From: CAYVGO01 sp964450725
GTDB taxonomy: Bacteria > Bacteroidota > Bacteroidia > Bacteroidales > UBA932
Reading direction: 5' to 3'
NCBI GenBank assembly: GCA_964450725.1
Contig: CAYVGO010000015.1
Location: forward strand, 1 to 42,135
Length of the DNA: 42,135 nucleotides
The position numbers and the translations under genes were made by a program. The notes under the pieces were generated by a model. The model saw only the letters and a program-made list of their open reading frames with translations. It did no database searches and had not been told where the DNA came from. Shown here one piece after another: positions 23,290 to 32,035 of this stretch; the stretch's first letter is position 1, and the number at the start of each line of letters is the position of its first letter.

Positions 23290-25188
23290 TTAATAATTCT
23301 TTACACATCGGACTGTGGCAAAAGCATCCATTTGAAAGTCTGAATAAGTGATTTGTTTCGTTGCTGCTGTGCCTGAAAAATTTATACATTTAGCATGACC
23401 GCCAATACCGCTTTGAAAGTTAGTAGAAGAGGTGTACCATAATTTCATTACATTTCCTATATCACTCCCCGGATTCATATTTTTATCCCCTTTATATCCG
23501 GCTAATGGGAGATACATTTTATTCCCTGATGTTTGATTATGAAGTACTAAATAACGCGGTTTTACATTACGTGTACCTCCGTTATTTAAGATGAGATTTA
23601 TATTTGCCGGCTCTTCTAATGAAATATCAACAGTTTCGCCATTATAAGTATATTGACCCGGTACGGTAAAATTATTCGGGAAAATTCGTTCCATCTCTTC
23701 CTTTGTTGGTACTCTAAAGCCCGGAGGACAAGGCATGTGTGAGGTGTCTTTCCAAGGATTATTCATTGATTCAATATTGTGTCGTGAGTGTGATTCCCAT
23801 GGAATATAACTTGTAGGACGCCCCCATTGATAGTAATTTCCTAATGAATATTGCCACTTTGTAAGATACAATTGTTCTATATTATCAATAGCATCTGGAT
23901 AAATTTGAATATTTTTTCCCTGCGTATTAACTGCCATCCAAGTCAATCCTCCCATGTCAACAATCGGAACATCATAATTGGGTGCTATTTTCAGTACAAT
24001 TCTATCTCCGTAAAAATCCATCAAAGATTTATTTTTCACATTTAAATAGGATAAATAACCGTGATTGCCGGGTGATTGTCCTGAAACAGTTACCATAAAT
24101 TTTCTACCGTTGCCGACAACGGGTGTTATGGTAAGGGCATCTCTGTTACCTTCGGGTGTTAAAGTAACTTCATAGTCACTCTCTATACCAAGTGTAAAAG
24201 ATGCTCCCTCTTTAGGAATTAAAATTGTATCGTTGCTTGAAGCAATCAATACACCGGAGGGAAAGATTGAATTGAGACGATCAACTTTCGGCGATTTTGT
24301 AATGTCCGGAGTTGCTGTACTGCTTTCGCCGTTTCGCCAATCAGCAATAGAAACAACCGCGGTAAGCGATGTGCCGATTTTTAAAATTTTAACCTCATAC
24401 AAAGTATTTCTGGCGATAGTTTTGGGTAAAGTCGTTTTCAATGATACGGATTGCCCATCAAATTTGCCGAAAAGTTCCAAAGAAATCTGACTTTCTTGTT
24501 GCTCATTGATGTAAGCAAAGCCGTTTAATGTAGTTTTTAACGGAATGGCAAAGGTCGTATCTTTAGAAAAGAGTGTTCCATAGTTAGGAGTTGACCTGGT
24601 TTTTCCGACGATATATGTTCCTGTCGAAAGATTTTTAATAATGATTCTCGAAATTTCTACGTTTGGTTCTGTAATTGTTAAATCTACCCGAGCAATACTT
24701 CTCTCCAAACTTACATTGAGGGTTTTGTTCTCTCCGCTCAAAGCAATGCCGGAACTCATTAAAAGTTGTTGAGGTGTTAATGTTTGAGCAAGGTCGGTTC
24801 GTAAGTTTTCAAAATCTGCAAGAGTTGTCTTATTCAACTGCATCAACGAGTGAAAGTTTGAAAAAAGGGAGGTGTTGGCAACAAAATAACATTTTGCATT
24901 AGATAGCGAATAAGTGGTAATGGTAATGTTTTGAAGATTTCCTTTTTCTAAATCTTTATAGACTTGTTTGAGTATTCCATCTATAAATACATAACCATGC
25001 AAATCATTGATTTTATTCTCAAAATGACTACTAAAAGTAGATTGATTGGCATAAGGTGTTGCGTCAACTTTGAAGGTAATATTTTTTAGAATTCCAAGAT
25101 TGTTTGGGTCTACGCTACTACCGGTATCAGTATTTCTTCGACAAGAAAAAAGTAACACGGCAAAGGATGCGATGATGAAAAACCTCAT
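23290..25188 (-). CDS. Fimbrillin-like lipoprotein with FISUMP C-terminal domain
   Basis: 632 residues. A lipoprotein signal peptide ends at LLFSC (Cys16). The N-terminal half is fimbrillin/FimB-like (GENKTLNVSLERSIARVDLTI, SISRIIIKNLS-type strands, closing at ADWRNG). A middle beta-domain covers about 290-405. The C-terminal 221 residues (from 412, GGLTWMAVNTQGK) form a Fibrobacter succinogenes major paralogous-type domain with PCPPGFRVPTKEEMERIF, LPLAGYK, LWYTSS and a final VRCVKN. Likely surface-exposed, possibly a fimbrial tip or accessory protein. It is the first of a two-gene unit with the metalloprotease-like protein. Confidence 0.85.
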   Translation of the reverse strand: MRFFIIASFAVLLFSCRRNTDTGSSVDPNNLGILKNITFKVDATPYANQSTFSSHFENKINDLHGYVFIDGILKQVYKDLEKGNLQNITITTYSLSNAKCYFVANTSLFSNFHSLMQLNKTTLADFENLRTDLAQTLTPQQLLMSSGIALSGENKTLNVSLERSIARVDLTITEPNVEISRIIIKNLSTGTYIVGKTRSTPNYGTLFSKDTTFAIPLKTTLNGFAYINEQQESQISLELFGKFDGQSVSLKTTLPKTIARNTLYEVKILKIGTSLTAVVSIADWRNGESSTATPDITKSPKVDRLNSIFPSGVLIASSNDTILIPKEGASFTLGIESDYEVTLTPEGNRDALTITPVVGNGRKFMVTVSGQSPGNHGYLSYLNVKNKSLMDFYGDRIVLKIAPNYDVPIVDMGGLTWMAVNTQGKNIQIYPDAIDNIEQLYLTKWQYSLGNYYQWGRPTSYIPWESHSRHNIESMNNPWKDTSHMPCPPGFRVPTKEEMERIFPNNFTVPGQYTYNGETVDISLEEPANINLILNNGGTRNVKPRYLVLHNQTSGNKMYLPLAGYKGDKNMNPGSDIGNVMKLWYTSSTNFQSGIGGHAKCINFSGTAATKQITYSDFQMDAFATVRCVKNY

Positions 25189-25322
25189 TATGATGATATT
25201 TATATAAACTTTAAATTTTTAAATCCATGTAATTTAGAAAATCACTACTATTATAGTAAACGTCATCCTATTAGTTGTAGCGCTAAAAATAGTAGTAATT
25301 TAACGCTGTTAAGTGTTATTTA

Positions 25323-26849
25323 TTATTCCCATTCAATGGTTGCCGGCGGTTTACTGCTAATGTCATAAACTACCCGATTCACCCCGCGAACATTATTGAT
25401 AATTTCATTAGATACAGAAGACAGAAAAGAGTAGGGGAGTTCTGCCCAATCTGCTGTCATGCCGTCGGTAGAGGTTACTGCCCTGAGTGCAATAGTATAT
25501 TCGTAAGTACGCTCATCTCCCATTACTCCCACACTTTTTACGGGCAACAGAATTGTAGCTGCCTGCCATACGTCTGCATAAAGATTGTGTTTCCGTAAAC
25601 TTTCGATGAAGATGTAGTCTGCATTTTGTAAAATCGCAATTTTCTCTGCCGATACTTCTCCCAATATCCGTATTCCCAATCCCGGACCCGGAAAAGGATG
25701 ACGGTCTAATAACCATGACGGTAATTCTAAAACTCTACCTACTTTGCGTACTTCGTCTTTAAAAAGTAACCGTAACGGTTCTACCACTTTTAATTTCATT
25801 TTATCCGGCAATCCTCCCACATTGTGGTGAGATTTTATGGTGGCGGAAGGGCCGTTGACTGATACGGATTCAATGACGTCAGGATAAATAGTTCCTTGTG
25901 CCAGCCATTTTACATCTTTCAACGTATGGGCTTCACGGTCAAAAACTTCAATAAACTTACCTCCGATAACCTTACGTTTTTGTTCGGGGTCTGAAATGTT
26001 TTTCAGTGCTGACCAAAATTCTTCTTTGGCATCTACGCCTTTAACCTGTAAGCCTAAATGCTTATAAGAATCTATGACGGTTTCAAATTCATTTTTACGC
26101 AGTAATCCATTGTCAACAAAAATGCAGTACAACTGCTTGCCGATGGCACGATGTAGTAATAGTGCCGCAACTGAAGAGTCAACTCCTCCCGATAATCCTA
26201 AAATTACTTTATCTTCTCCGATTTGTTGTTTTAATGCTGCTACGGTTTCTTCAATAAAGGAGGCTGATGTCCAAGAACCGCTGCAACCACAAATAGAGAA
26301 TACAAAGTTTTTTAACATCGTACTTCCTTCTGTGGTATGAAATACCTCAGGGTGAAATTGTAGTGCAGTCAAGCGTTGCTTATCTATGGCGTATGCTGCA
26401 TTTTCGACATCTTCCGTAGAGGCAATTCTGCGGCCATCAATGGGTAATGTTGCAACAGTATCGCTATGAGACATCCAAACCTGCGTAGTTTTAGAAACTT
26501 GCGAGAATAAAGGATGGGTGCTATCACTTACCGTTAATTTGGCACGTCCGTATTCTCTGGTGTTGGAAGATGTTACGCTGCCGCCACACTTTTGTGCAAT
26601 GTATTGAGCGCCGTAACAAATGGCTAAAACCGGAACTTTTCCCAAAAAGTTCTCCAACGGAAGTTGAGGACAATCTTGATTACGAACAGAAAACGGACTA
26701 CCTGATAAAATAATTCCCTTCACTGAGGAGTCTAAGGTGAAGTCTTTAAAATAGGGAAGAATTTCACAATAGACATTATGCTCTCTAATTCTTCGTGCAA
26801 TAAGTTGAGTGTATTGTGAACCGGAATCTAAAATAATTATTTTCTCCAT
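25323..26849 (-). CDS. guaA: GMP synthase (glutamine-hydrolysing)
   Basis: 508 residues. Converts XMP to GMP using glutamine and ATP. The N-terminal class I amidotransferase has the triad Cys78 (VLAICYGAQ), His166 and Glu168 (LQFHPEVF). The ATP-pyrophosphatase domain has the PP-loop SGGVDSS (220-226). The C-terminal dimerisation domain carries HPFPGPGLGIRILG, and the protein ends in the usual ATIEWE. Complete and typical. It has a perfect sigma-ABfr promoter 32 bases upstream. Confidence 0.98.
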   Translation of the reverse strand: MEKIIILDSGSQYTQLIARRIREHNVYCEILPYFKDFTLDSSVKGIILSGSPFSVRNQDCPQLPLENFLGKVPVLAICYGAQYIAQKCGGSVTSSNTREYGRAKLTVSDSTHPLFSQVSKTTQVWMSHSDTVATLPIDGRRIASTEDVENAAYAIDKQRLTALQFHPEVFHTTEGSTMLKNFVFSICGCSGSWTSASFIEETVAALKQQIGEDKVILGLSGGVDSSVAALLLHRAIGKQLYCIFVDNGLLRKNEFETVIDSYKHLGLQVKGVDAKEEFWSALKNISDPEQKRKVIGGKFIEVFDREAHTLKDVKWLAQGTIYPDVIESVSVNGPSATIKSHHNVGGLPDKMKLKVVEPLRLLFKDEVRKVGRVLELPSWLLDRHPFPGPGLGIRILGEVSAEKIAILQNADYIFIESLRKHNLYADVWQAATILLPVKSVGVMGDERTYEYTIALRAVTSTDGMTADWAELPYSFLSSVSNEIINNVRGVNRVVYDISSKPPATIEWE

Positions 26850-26881
26850 AAGTAATTGGTTAATGTTTCAATCTGATGTGA

Positions 26882-26912
26882 CAAAAGTACTATGAAAAAA
26901 CTGATATACAAA
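26882..26912 (-). promoter_or_regulatory. guaA: Perfect Bacteroidetes promoter for guaA
   Basis: Read on the minus strand: TTTG (26912-26909), 19 bases, TACTTTTG (26889-26882). Exact match in sequence and spacing. No purine riboswitch-like structure fits in the short leader. Confidence 0.8.
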
Positions 26913-26970
26913 AAGGAGGGAAAATCGAAGAGAGTAAAAATATGTAATTGTTGTTTGATAAAAAAATGTG

Positions 26971-27263
26971 TTCCATGCAGCTTTGTAAAACCGTAGAAAC
27001 ACTCTCTTTTTATTCCTGCAGCTTTGTATATGGTTAGAAACAGTGGTTTTTAGTCTTGTTCAGTTTGGAAAGTANNNNNNNNNNNNNNNNNNNNNNNNNN
27101 NNNNNNNNNNNNNNNNNNNNNNNNNNNNNNNNNNNNNNNNNNNNNNNNNNNNNNNNNNNNNNNNNNNNNNNNNNGTCTTATTCAGTTTGGAAAGTAAGAA
27201 TAAGCAGTGGCTTTTAGTCTTGTTCAGTTTGGAAAGTACGAAAAAACAGTGGCTTTTAGTCCC
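26971..27263. repeat. 42-bp tandem repeat array, interrupted by an assembly gap
   Basis: Degenerate units of about 42 bp begin near 26971 and 27013. Well-matched units sharing GTCTTGTTCAGTTTGGAAAG and CAGTGGCTTTTAGTC start at 27053, 27175 and 27217 and end near 27260. Both sides of the N gap carry the same unit, so the real array is probably longer and was not resolved. Since 42 is a multiple of three, the plus strand reads as a 14-residue repeat, but there is no good start signal and I treat it as noncoding. Confidence 0.8.
27075..27174. other. Assembly gap of 100 N
   Basis: Exactly 100 N, a conventional scaffold gap of unknown true size, inside the 42-bp repeat array. Confidence 0.99.
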
Positions 27264-27447
27264 CTGTTCGGCGGAATATGTGTAGAATAATTAGCAGAGA
27301 GTGTTAAGCGGCATTTGCAATGCCGCTTGGAACATCATCAAATTTTAATTCGATACAGCAAAATGTAGTTGAGTTGCAAATTCAACCATAAAAAAAAGCG
27401 GCATTGCAAATGCCGCTTAACACTCTTCGATATATTCCGCCGAACAG
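27264..27447. repeat. 184-bp nested inverted-repeat (MITE- or REP-pair-like) element
   Basis: Outer arms CTGTTCGGCGGAATAT (27264-27279) and its complement (27432-27447) enclose inner arms of 31 bp (27298-27328 and 27396-27426). Each inner arm holds a palindrome, AAGCGGCAT-TTGCA-ATGCCGCTT type (27306-27328, 27396-27418). The central 67 bases are AT-rich and show no gene. The element can fold either as one long hairpin or as two separate hairpins, like paired REP sequences or a non-autonomous element. It directly abuts the 42-bp array. Confidence 0.8.
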
Positions 27448-27503
27448 AGGTGGAGGTGAGGAGAGGCTTTTCTGTCCGGATACATCAAGATTTGAGAATA
27501 GAA

Positions 27504-27549
27504 AACTCTACATTATACATTCTTATTACGAAAAGTATAATGTAGAGTT
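27504..27549 (-). terminator. Hairpin downstream of aconitase, probable terminator
   Basis: A perfect 15-bp stem (27504-27518 with 27535-27549) and 16-nt loop lie 26 bases beyond the aconitase stop. On the minus strand it is followed by TTCTATTCT, a weak T-tract. Low GC makes its strength uncertain. Confidence 0.45.
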
Positions 27550-27574
27550 CAATGTATTTTACAACGGTCTAAAA

Positions 27575-29821
27575 TTATTTTTGATTGAGTTGTAGTGCAC
27601 TTCCTGCTTTAAACCATGCTATCTGTTGGTCGTTGTAGGTATGTTGTACTTCAAAACGTTCGGTTTTGCCCGATGTGTGCAACAGTTCTATGGTCAATGG
27701 TTTGTTGGGGCTGAATTCCGTCAATCCCAATATAGAGATTTTATCCCCCTCCAACACCTTGTCATAGTCCTCTTTATTGATAAATGTAAGGGCTAACATT
27801 CCCTGTTTTTTCAGATTCGTTTCATGAATACGGGCAAACGATTTGACTAATATTGCGCATACGTTTAAAAATCGAGGCTCCATTGCGGCATGTTCTCGAG
27901 ATGACCCTTCTCCGTAATTTTCCTCTGCTACCACCACAGAAAATAATCCTGCGGACTTATATTTTTTAGCCGTAGCAGAAACACTGTCAATACTGTTGTC
28001 TATTACATTTCTGACTTTATTGATTTCTCCGGTAAACGCATTTTCGGCACCCATCAATAAGTTGTCTGAAATGTTTTCAAGATGTCCTCTGTATTTTAAC
28101 CAAGGCCCGGCCATAGAAATATGGTCTGTGGTACATTTACCCTTTACTTTAATCAGTAGTGGCATATCTGTTAAATTCTTGCCTGTCCATGCCGGAAATT
28201 TTGCTAACCGTTGTAACCTGTCAGATGCAGGGCTAATCACGACCTCAGCATCGGTCATTGCAGGTGCAATATATCCGTTGTTTTCAACCGTAAAGCCATT
28301 GTTCGGCAATTCATGACCTTGCGGAGGAGTTAGTTTTATCGGCTTACCTTCACGATTCATGATGGTGTCGGTGAGAGGATTAAAATAAATAGTTCCGGCT
28401 AAAGTCATTGCCATGACCAAATCAGGTGAGGCTACAAAGGCGTGAGTATTGGGATTGCCGTCATTGCGTTTGGCAAAGTTACGGTTAAAGGAGGTAACAA
28501 TAGAGTTGGCTTTTTGAGGGTCTTCCATCGTACGTTTCCACTGACCGATACAAGGGCCGCAGGCATTTGCCATGATGACGCCGCCAATGGTTTTAAACTT
28601 ATCTAAAATTCCTGCCTTTTCTGCTGTATAGCGTACTTGTTCTGAACCCGGATTAATGATAAGTTGAGCATTGATATTAATTTTTTTATCAATGGCTTGT
28701 TGTGCTATGGAAGCGGCACGTTCCAAGTCTTCATAAGAAGAGTTTGTACAAGAACCAATTAGTCCTACTTCCATTTTCTCTGGAAATCCTTTTTCCTTAG
28801 CAATCTTTACAAACTCAGAAACAGGATAAGCAGCATCTGGCGTAAAGGGGCCATTGATGTAAGGTTCTAAGGATGAAAGGTCAATTTCTATGATTTGGTC
28901 ATAATATTTTTCAGGTTCAAGAAGTACTTCGTTGTCGGCCACCAATTCATCGGCACATTGATTAATCCAAGTAACCAATTCTTGTCTTCCTGTAGCGATT
29001 AAGTATCTCTCTGCCGCCTTGTCGTAGGGGAAGATGGAGGTTGTAGCACCAACTTCTGCACCCATATTGCAAATGGTCGCTTTACCCGTTGCAGAAAGTG
29101 TTTCGCAGCCTTCTCCAAAATATTCGATAATGGCATTTGTTCCTCCCTTGACGGTCAAAATTCCTGCCAATTTTAGAATGACGTCCTTGGCAGATGTCCA
29201 CCCGTTGAATTGACCCGATAACTTTACTCCAATAAGTTTAGGCATTTTTAGTTCCCAAGGTAATTCCGCCATTACATCTACCGCATCTGCACCTCCGACA
29301 CCAATAGCAATCATTCCTAACCCTCCGGCATTGGGAGTATGAGAATCGGTACCCACCATCATTCCTCCGGGAAATGCGTAATTTTCTAACACTACCTGAT
29401 GAATAATTCCTGCTCCGGGTTGCCAGAAACCAATGTTGTATTTATTGGATACACTGCGTAAAAAATCATAGACTTCCTGGTTGGTTTTGTTGGCCGTTGC
29501 AAGGTCTTGCTCTGCGTTGTGTTGTGCCTGTATCAGGTGGTCGCAATGGACAGTAGAAGGTACGGCTGTGGTTTTTCTTCCGGCATTCATAAATTGCAGC
29601 AATGCCATTTGTGCCGTAGCGTCTTGCATCGCTACACGGTCAGGGGAGAAATTAACATAGTCGGTTAAACGACGATAAGGTTGTAACTTTTGTTCTTTAT
29701 GCAGGTGGGCATAAAGAATTTTTTCGGTTAATGTTAATGGTCGCTTTAGTATCTGCTTGGCTATGCCTACACGTTTGGTGTAGTGCATATAAAATGTTTG
29801 TAAAAAAGATTTGTCGTACAT
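27575..29821 (-). CDS. acnA: Aconitate hydratase (mitochondrial-type)
   Basis: 748 residues. Isomerises citrate to isocitrate in the TCA cycle, cytosolic. The three [4Fe-4S] cysteines are seen in GSCTNSS and ANACGPCIGQW. Other hallmarks are GTDSHTPNAGG, TSFNRNFAKRNDGNPNTHAFVASPD, DHISMAGPW and the swivel-domain GEGSSREHAAMEPR. The length and order match the mitochondrial-type aconitase found in Bacteroidetes rather than the longer IRP-like AcnA or AcnB. The start at 29821 is only 12 bases from a 7-bp microsatellite that runs into an assembly gap, so the promoter is not visible. Confidence 0.97.
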   Translation of the reverse strand: MYDKSFLQTFYMHYTKRVGIAKQILKRPLTLTEKILYAHLHKEQKLQPYRRLTDYVNFSPDRVAMQDATAQMALLQFMNAGRKTTAVPSTVHCDHLIQAQHNAEQDLATANKTNQEVYDFLRSVSNKYNIGFWQPGAGIIHQVVLENYAFPGGMMVGTDSHTPNAGGLGMIAIGVGGADAVDVMAELPWELKMPKLIGVKLSGQFNGWTSAKDVILKLAGILTVKGGTNAIIEYFGEGCETLSATGKATICNMGAEVGATTSIFPYDKAAERYLIATGRQELVTWINQCADELVADNEVLLEPEKYYDQIIEIDLSSLEPYINGPFTPDAAYPVSEFVKIAKEKGFPEKMEVGLIGSCTNSSYEDLERAASIAQQAIDKKININAQLIINPGSEQVRYTAEKAGILDKFKTIGGVIMANACGPCIGQWKRTMEDPQKANSIVTSFNRNFAKRNDGNPNTHAFVASPDLVMAMTLAGTIYFNPLTDTIMNREGKPIKLTPPQGHELPNNGFTVENNGYIAPAMTDAEVVISPASDRLQRLAKFPAWTGKNLTDMPLLIKVKGKCTTDHISMAGPWLKYRGHLENISDNLLMGAENAFTGEINKVRNVIDNSIDSVSATAKKYKSAGLFSVVVAEENYGEGSSREHAAMEPRFLNVCAILVKSFARIHETNLKKQGMLALTFINKEDYDKVLEGDKISILGLTEFSPNKPLTIELLHTSGKTERFEVQHTYNDQQIAWFKAGSALQLNQK

Positions 29822-29833
29822 AGCAATATTTAG

Positions 29834-29878
29834 TTATGAATTATGAATTATGAATTATGAATTATGAATTATGAATTA
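29834..29878. repeat. 7-bp microsatellite (TATGAAT)n upstream of aconitase
   Basis: At least six full copies of a 7-base unit reach from 29834 to the gap edge at 29879. The repeat lies immediately upstream of the aconitase start on the opposite reading sense. True copy number is unknown because of the gap. Confidence 0.9.
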
Positions 29879-29978
29879 NNNNNNNNNNNNNNNNNNNNNN
29901 NNNNNNNNNNNNNNNNNNNNNNNNNNNNNNNNNNNNNNNNNNNNNNNNNNNNNNNNNNNNNNNNNNNNNNNNNNNNNN
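29879..29978. other. Assembly gap of 100 N
   Basis: Exactly 100 N. The left edge lies in a microsatellite, and dispersed-repeat-like sequence begins within 50 bases of the right edge. Confidence 0.99.
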
Positions 29979-30024
29979 GAAATACATTCAACCAAGATTG
30001 TTACCCGGTGATTCAGCAGAGCCT

Positions 30025-30067
30025 CGTCCCCTGAGCGAAATCCCGTCCCCTGAGCGAAGTCGAAGGG
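30025..30067. repeat. Short direct repeat with REP-like CCCTGAGCGAAGTCGAAGGG
   Basis: CGTCCCCTGAGCGAA occurs at 30025-30039 and 30044-30058. The second copy continues into the partly palindromic CCCTGAGCGAAGTCGAAGGG (30048-30067). From memory, this type of sequence is a widely dispersed intergenic repeat in environmental genomes, so it is a likely reason for the nearby assembly break. No gene was seen between the gap and 30120. Confidence 0.65.
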
Positions 30068-30120
30068 CGGGTTTCATTTTACTCACCCTCCACACTTGTA
30101 AATTGTCAATCGTTTTTGCC

Positions 30121-30972
30121 TTACCGGTAAGTAAATTCTCTGGTGTAAAAATATTTAGGAATAATTTCTTTGGTCTGAATATTCTTTTGAGTAACCTTTT
30201 GGGTTATCCAGTTATTTTTTGAATCGTAAGTATATTCGCAATATTCTTCATATTTAAAAACATAAGAACCGTCATATATTTGGGTCGTGATAATATCTCC
30301 TTTGTCGTTATATTTGTAAAGTTCTCGTGCTATCAATTTGTCTTTCCCCGAATATTGATTCATTTCAATTTTTGGACCTATGGGATTGTAGACCCACGTG
30401 TAACGTTCATAGATATTTTTACCTCCATCGCTAACCATCATTTCAACACACTGGTTCTTTTTGTTATAAACGTAATGATTGATAGTTTCTATCTTATTTT
30501 CTTCATTAAAGTTTTTTACTTCCTTAGGAACTTTTCCGCTATAACTGTAAACTTCTCTCCAGCGCATAGTGCCATCCGGATTTTTCCACACTATTTCCTT
30601 GGGTAGTCCTGATGATGTTAAATTGTATGTTGCAACAGATAAGACTTCTCCATCTGTATCTATGCGTTTTTTTTGTGTGGTGTTTTTTTTACTTCCTGTC
30701 ATCAATACTTCTGCCGTATAATCTTTTTCTGATGTAAATACTTTAGCCTCTTCCAAAACGCCGTCAGATTTCATGGTGAATGAATAGGTTTCTTCCGTTG
30801 CATAAATTACATCACCCTTAGTAAACTTTCCATTGTTACTTACCAAATCATATTTGGTTTGCTTTAATGTTTTTATACTTCCACGTAATCCATCCAGTCG
30901 ATATTCTTTGGTTTGAGCCAAAAGTATTCCTGTCGACAAGAGCATCATCAATAATAGAGTTGTTGTTTTCAT
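30121..30972 (-). CDS. Secreted protein with YD/RHS-like repeats, function unknown
   Basis: 283 residues. A clear signal peptide (LLLMMLLSTGILLAQ, cleavage probably after Ala/Gln at about 19-20). The mature part is built of strand pairs such as YVYNKKNQCVEMMVSDGGKNIYERYTWVYN and YKYNDKGDIITTQIYDGSYVFKYEEYCEYTYD, which resemble YD/RHS repeats without the large RHS shell. No C-terminal sorting domain is present, so it is likely periplasmic or outer-membrane associated. A near-consensus promoter precedes it. The function cannot be assigned. Confidence 0.8.
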   Translation of the reverse strand: MKTTTLLLMMLLSTGILLAQTKEYRLDGLRGSIKTLKQTKYDLVSNNGKFTKGDVIYATEETYSFTMKSDGVLEEAKVFTSEKDYTAEVLMTGSKKNTTQKKRIDTDGEVLSVATYNLTSSGLPKEIVWKNPDGTMRWREVYSYSGKVPKEVKNFNEENKIETINHYVYNKKNQCVEMMVSDGGKNIYERYTWVYNPIGPKIEMNQYSGKDKLIARELYKYNDKGDIITTQIYDGSYVFKYEEYCEYTYDSKNNWITQKVTQKNIQTKEIIPKYFYTREFTYR

Positions 30973-31038
30973 AAGTAAATATTATTAGTTTAAATTCTTC
31001 TTTAATGAGTATTGTAGAATAAATTATGATTAAAGTTT

Positions 31039-31069
31039 CAAAGGTACATCTTTTTCAATACCTATTAAA
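31039..31069 (-). promoter_or_regulatory. Near-consensus promoter before the YD-like secreted protein
   Basis: The minus strand gives TTTA (31069-31066), a 19-base spacer and TACCTTTG (31046-31039). One mismatch in the -33 box. The start codon is 66 bases downstream of the -7 box. Confidence 0.6.
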
Positions 31070-31081
31070 TTCTTGAAATAA

Positions 31082-31897
31082 TTAACCCAATGCTACATCT
31101 AAAATCATCATCACTATAAAGCCCACCAAAACCCCAATGGTAGAAAAGTGTGTTTCTTGACCCAGTTGTGCTTCGGGAATCAATTCTTCTACCACCACAA
31201 AAATCATAGCGCCGGCAGCAAATGCCAATGCATAAGGTAAAATTGGAGTCATGGACAACACCAAGTAAGCACCCAACACTCCCGCAATAGGTTCTACAAT
31301 TCCAGACATTTGTCCGTACCAAAATGCTTTTCTCCTCGACAAACCTTCTCTACGTAAAGGTACAGAAACGGCGGCACCTTCCGGGAAATTCTGTATTCCT
31401 ATGCCTATAGCCAGTGTTACTGCTCCCGCAAGCATACCCATGTCGGGATTATTCATCAAAGCTCCAAATGCAATTCCTACAGCAAGTCCTTCCGGAATAT
31501 TGTGAAGGGTTATGGCTAATACCAATAAAACACTGCGATGCCAAGAGGTTTTTATTCCTTCGGCTTTATCGGTCGAGAAACCTAAATGAAGGTGTGGCAA
31601 TATTCTATCAATGCCTAATAAAAATAAACCGCCGGATAAAAAGCCGATGGTTGCAGGAATCCAGCCAATCATTCCTTGTTCTTCTGCCATAGTTATAGCC
31701 GGTTGAAGTAATGACCAGAAACTTGCCGCAATCATTACTCCGGCAGCAAAACCCAGCATAGCATTCAATACTTTTTTATGTATGGACTTAAAGAAAAATA
31801 CCATAGAAGCCCCTAAGGCCGTGAGAAGCCATGTAAATAACGTAGCACAAAGTGCCAATACTACAGGATGATAATCTAAGAGAAATTCAAGATTCAT
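31082..31897 (-). CDS. ZIP family divalent metal transporter
   Basis: 271 residues with about eight transmembrane helices. The paired metal-site motifs of ZIP proteins are present in helices 4 and 5: HNIPEG (His132 to Glu136) and NFPEG (Asn170 to Glu173). A His-containing cytoplasmic loop (HLHLGF) lies between helices 3 and 4. Probably imports zinc or related divalent cations across the inner membrane, like ZupT. It is separated from the upstream capA-like gene by a terminator-like hairpin. Confidence 0.92.
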   Translation of the reverse strand: MNLEFLLDYHPVVLALCATLFTWLLTALGASMVFFFKSIHKKVLNAMLGFAAGVMIAASFWSLLQPAITMAEEQGMIGWIPATIGFLSGGLFLLGIDRILPHLHLGFSTDKAEGIKTSWHRSVLLVLAITLHNIPEGLAVGIAFGALMNNPDMGMLAGAVTLAIGIGIQNFPEGAAVSVPLRREGLSRRKAFWYGQMSGIVEPIAGVLGAYLVLSMTPILPYALAFAAGAMIFVVVEELIPEAQLGQETHFSTIGVLVGFIVMMILDVALG

Positions 31898-31971
31898 AAC
31901 AATGTGAGAAGATGTCTATTGTTTGTAAATATACATAATTATCCAAAGTGGTCTTGCTTGTTGTGGTTTCG

Positions 31972-32000
31972 AAAAGAACGTTTGGCGCAAACGTTACTTT
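31972..32000. terminator. Hairpin between the CapA-family and ZIP genes
   Basis: AACGTTTG-GCG-CAAACGTT (31977-31995) extends to a stem of about 13 bp with one bulge and has T-rich flanks on both strands. It lies 36 bases beyond the CapA-family stop on the minus strand and would stop read-through into the ZIP gene. Confidence 0.6.
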
Positions 32001-32035
32001 TTTGCAAACTTACAAAAATACCCTAATAACAACAA

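Noticed and set aside
26971..27263. CRISPR array
   Set aside because: Units follow one another directly with a 42-bp period and have no unique spacers; no cas genes are in the window.
27043..27285. Coding sequence of 14-residue repeats across the gap
   Set aside because: It runs through 100 N of unknown length and has no convincing promoter or start; the open frame follows from a repeat length divisible by three.
30025..30067. Intrinsic terminator
   Set aside because: The palindrome is imperfect and has no T-tract; a dispersed repeat is the better reading.
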